Source: Candidatus Phycosocius spiralis
Lineage (GTDB): Bacteria > Pseudomonadota > Alphaproteobacteria > Caulobacterales > Aquidulcibacteraceae
Direction of reading: 5' to 3'
DNA: 64,000 nucleotides
Assembly (NCBI RefSeq): GCF_030158815.1
Contig: NZ_BPFZ01000014.1
Span: forward strand, 1 to 64,000
A program made the position numbers and the translations under genes. The notes below the pieces were generated by a model that was not told the DNA's origin, searched no databases, and saw only the letters and a list, made by a program, of their open reading frames with translations. This document shows, one piece after another, positions 63,792 through 64,000 of the stretch (positions are counted from its first letter, which is position 1; every line of letters starts with the position of its first letter).

Positions 63792-64000
63792 ATGCTAATC
63801 GATGCCTCAACCCTTGTTGCCCTTATATCATCGCGCATCTGCCACGATTTGGTGTCACCGGTTTCTGCCCTCACGACGGCTTTGGATATTCTTGCCGATG
63901 ACCACGGGGCGGATATGCGAGAGCAGGCGATGGAACTGATCCGCTCATCGGCCGGACAAGCTGCGGTCAAGCTGGAATTCATGCGTGCGACTTTTGGTGC
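63792..64000 (+). CDS. chpT: ChpT-type histidine phosphotransferase, N-terminal part
   Basis: The gene runs off the end of the window. The visible 69 residues match the N-terminal dimerisation helix of ChpT, with the phosphorylated His in SRICHDLVSPVSALTTALD (His18) and then ADMREQAMELIRSSAGQA. ChpT passes phosphate from CckA to CtrA and CpdR in the alphaproteobacterial cell cycle. The ATG is preceded by a GAGG twelve bases upstream. Its divergent neighbour is gcrA, another member of the same regulatory circuit. Confidence 0.85.
   Translation, partial: MLIDASTLVALISSRICHDLVSPVSALTTALDILADDHGADMREQAMELIRSSAGQAAVKLEFMRATFG

Noticed and set aside
63761-63982. 73-codon minus-strand frame at the window end
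   Set aside because: It is antisense to the chpT start, which has a clear phosphotransferase motif.
1-64000. tRNA or rRNA genes
   Set aside because: No cloverleaf-like or rRNA-like segment was recognised in the gaps; short tRNAs could still be missed by eye.

Overview
The window reads as a chromosomal segment of an alphaproteobacterium, most likely of the order Caulobacterales (Caulobacteraceae/Hyphomonadaceae side). The pointers are a GcrA cell-cycle regulator divergent from a ChpT-type histidine phosphotransferase (62.9-64 kb), a 1624-residue NAD-dependent glutamate dehydrogenase, a CobS-type AAA+ protein, TonB receptor biology with a tryptophan-halogenase-like neighbour, and moderate base composition. 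The genus cannot be named from sequence alone. No rRNA, tRNA, CRISPR array, prophage or intact insertion sequence was seen.

Layout: 0-5.7 kb holds housekeeping genes: a TetR regulator, mnmC, a small Ala-rich lipoprotein, rsfS-rlmH and an EnvC-like factor. 5.9-24.1 kb is a beta-(gluco)mannan utilisation locus: LacI regulator, GH3 glucosidase, sodium-solute symporter, mannobiose 2-epimerase, GH5 mannanase, FucP-like MFS carrier, then a cytochrome P450, a flavin-dependent halogenase-like protein, a large TonB-dependent receptor and a GH130 mannosylglucose phosphorylase. A shared palindrome (consensus TGACAGCGCTGTCA) lies in front of the epimerase operon, between the GH5 and MFS genes, and twice between the receptor and GH130 genes, which ties these units into one regulon. 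24.2-31.6 kb is mixed: thermonuclease, SDR, thyA, cobS, a cytochrome c lipoprotein and a ROK sugar kinase. A second, exported GH3 enzyme follows at 31.7-34.2 kb. 34.5-52.7 kb is mostly core metabolism and translation: mtaB, TauE/TIGR02186, gdhZ, AI-2E family permease, hisI, folE, cysS, ppa, an SDR, a GT4-GT9 pair and infC. 53.2-55.7 kb is an XpaC-XpaC-TelA operon. 55.8-61.8 kb carries a degenerate alpha/beta-hydrolase, a TolC-like channel, an EAL protein and a methylsuccinyl-CoA-dehydrogenase-like enzyme. A 1.2-kb stretch of little coding content precedes gcrA/chpT.

How the genes work together: an exported GH5 enzyme would cut beta-mannan, the TonB receptor would import oligosaccharides to the periplasm, and inner-membrane carriers (SSS, MFS) would take up products. 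Mannobiose would be epimerised to mannosyl-glucose and phosphorolysed by GH130 to mannose-1-phosphate plus glucose. GH3 enzymes would remove glucose from glucomannan oligomers, and the ROK kinase could phosphorylate the free hexose.

The least explained content is non-coding. Two dispersed repeat families are present, each seen twice: a MITE-like element of about 270 bp at 27305 and 44834, and a two-hairpin element of about 240 bp at 15795 and 52845, both copies of which lie between convergent gene ends. infC appears to start at an ATC codon. All family assignments were made by eye from the translated sequence.
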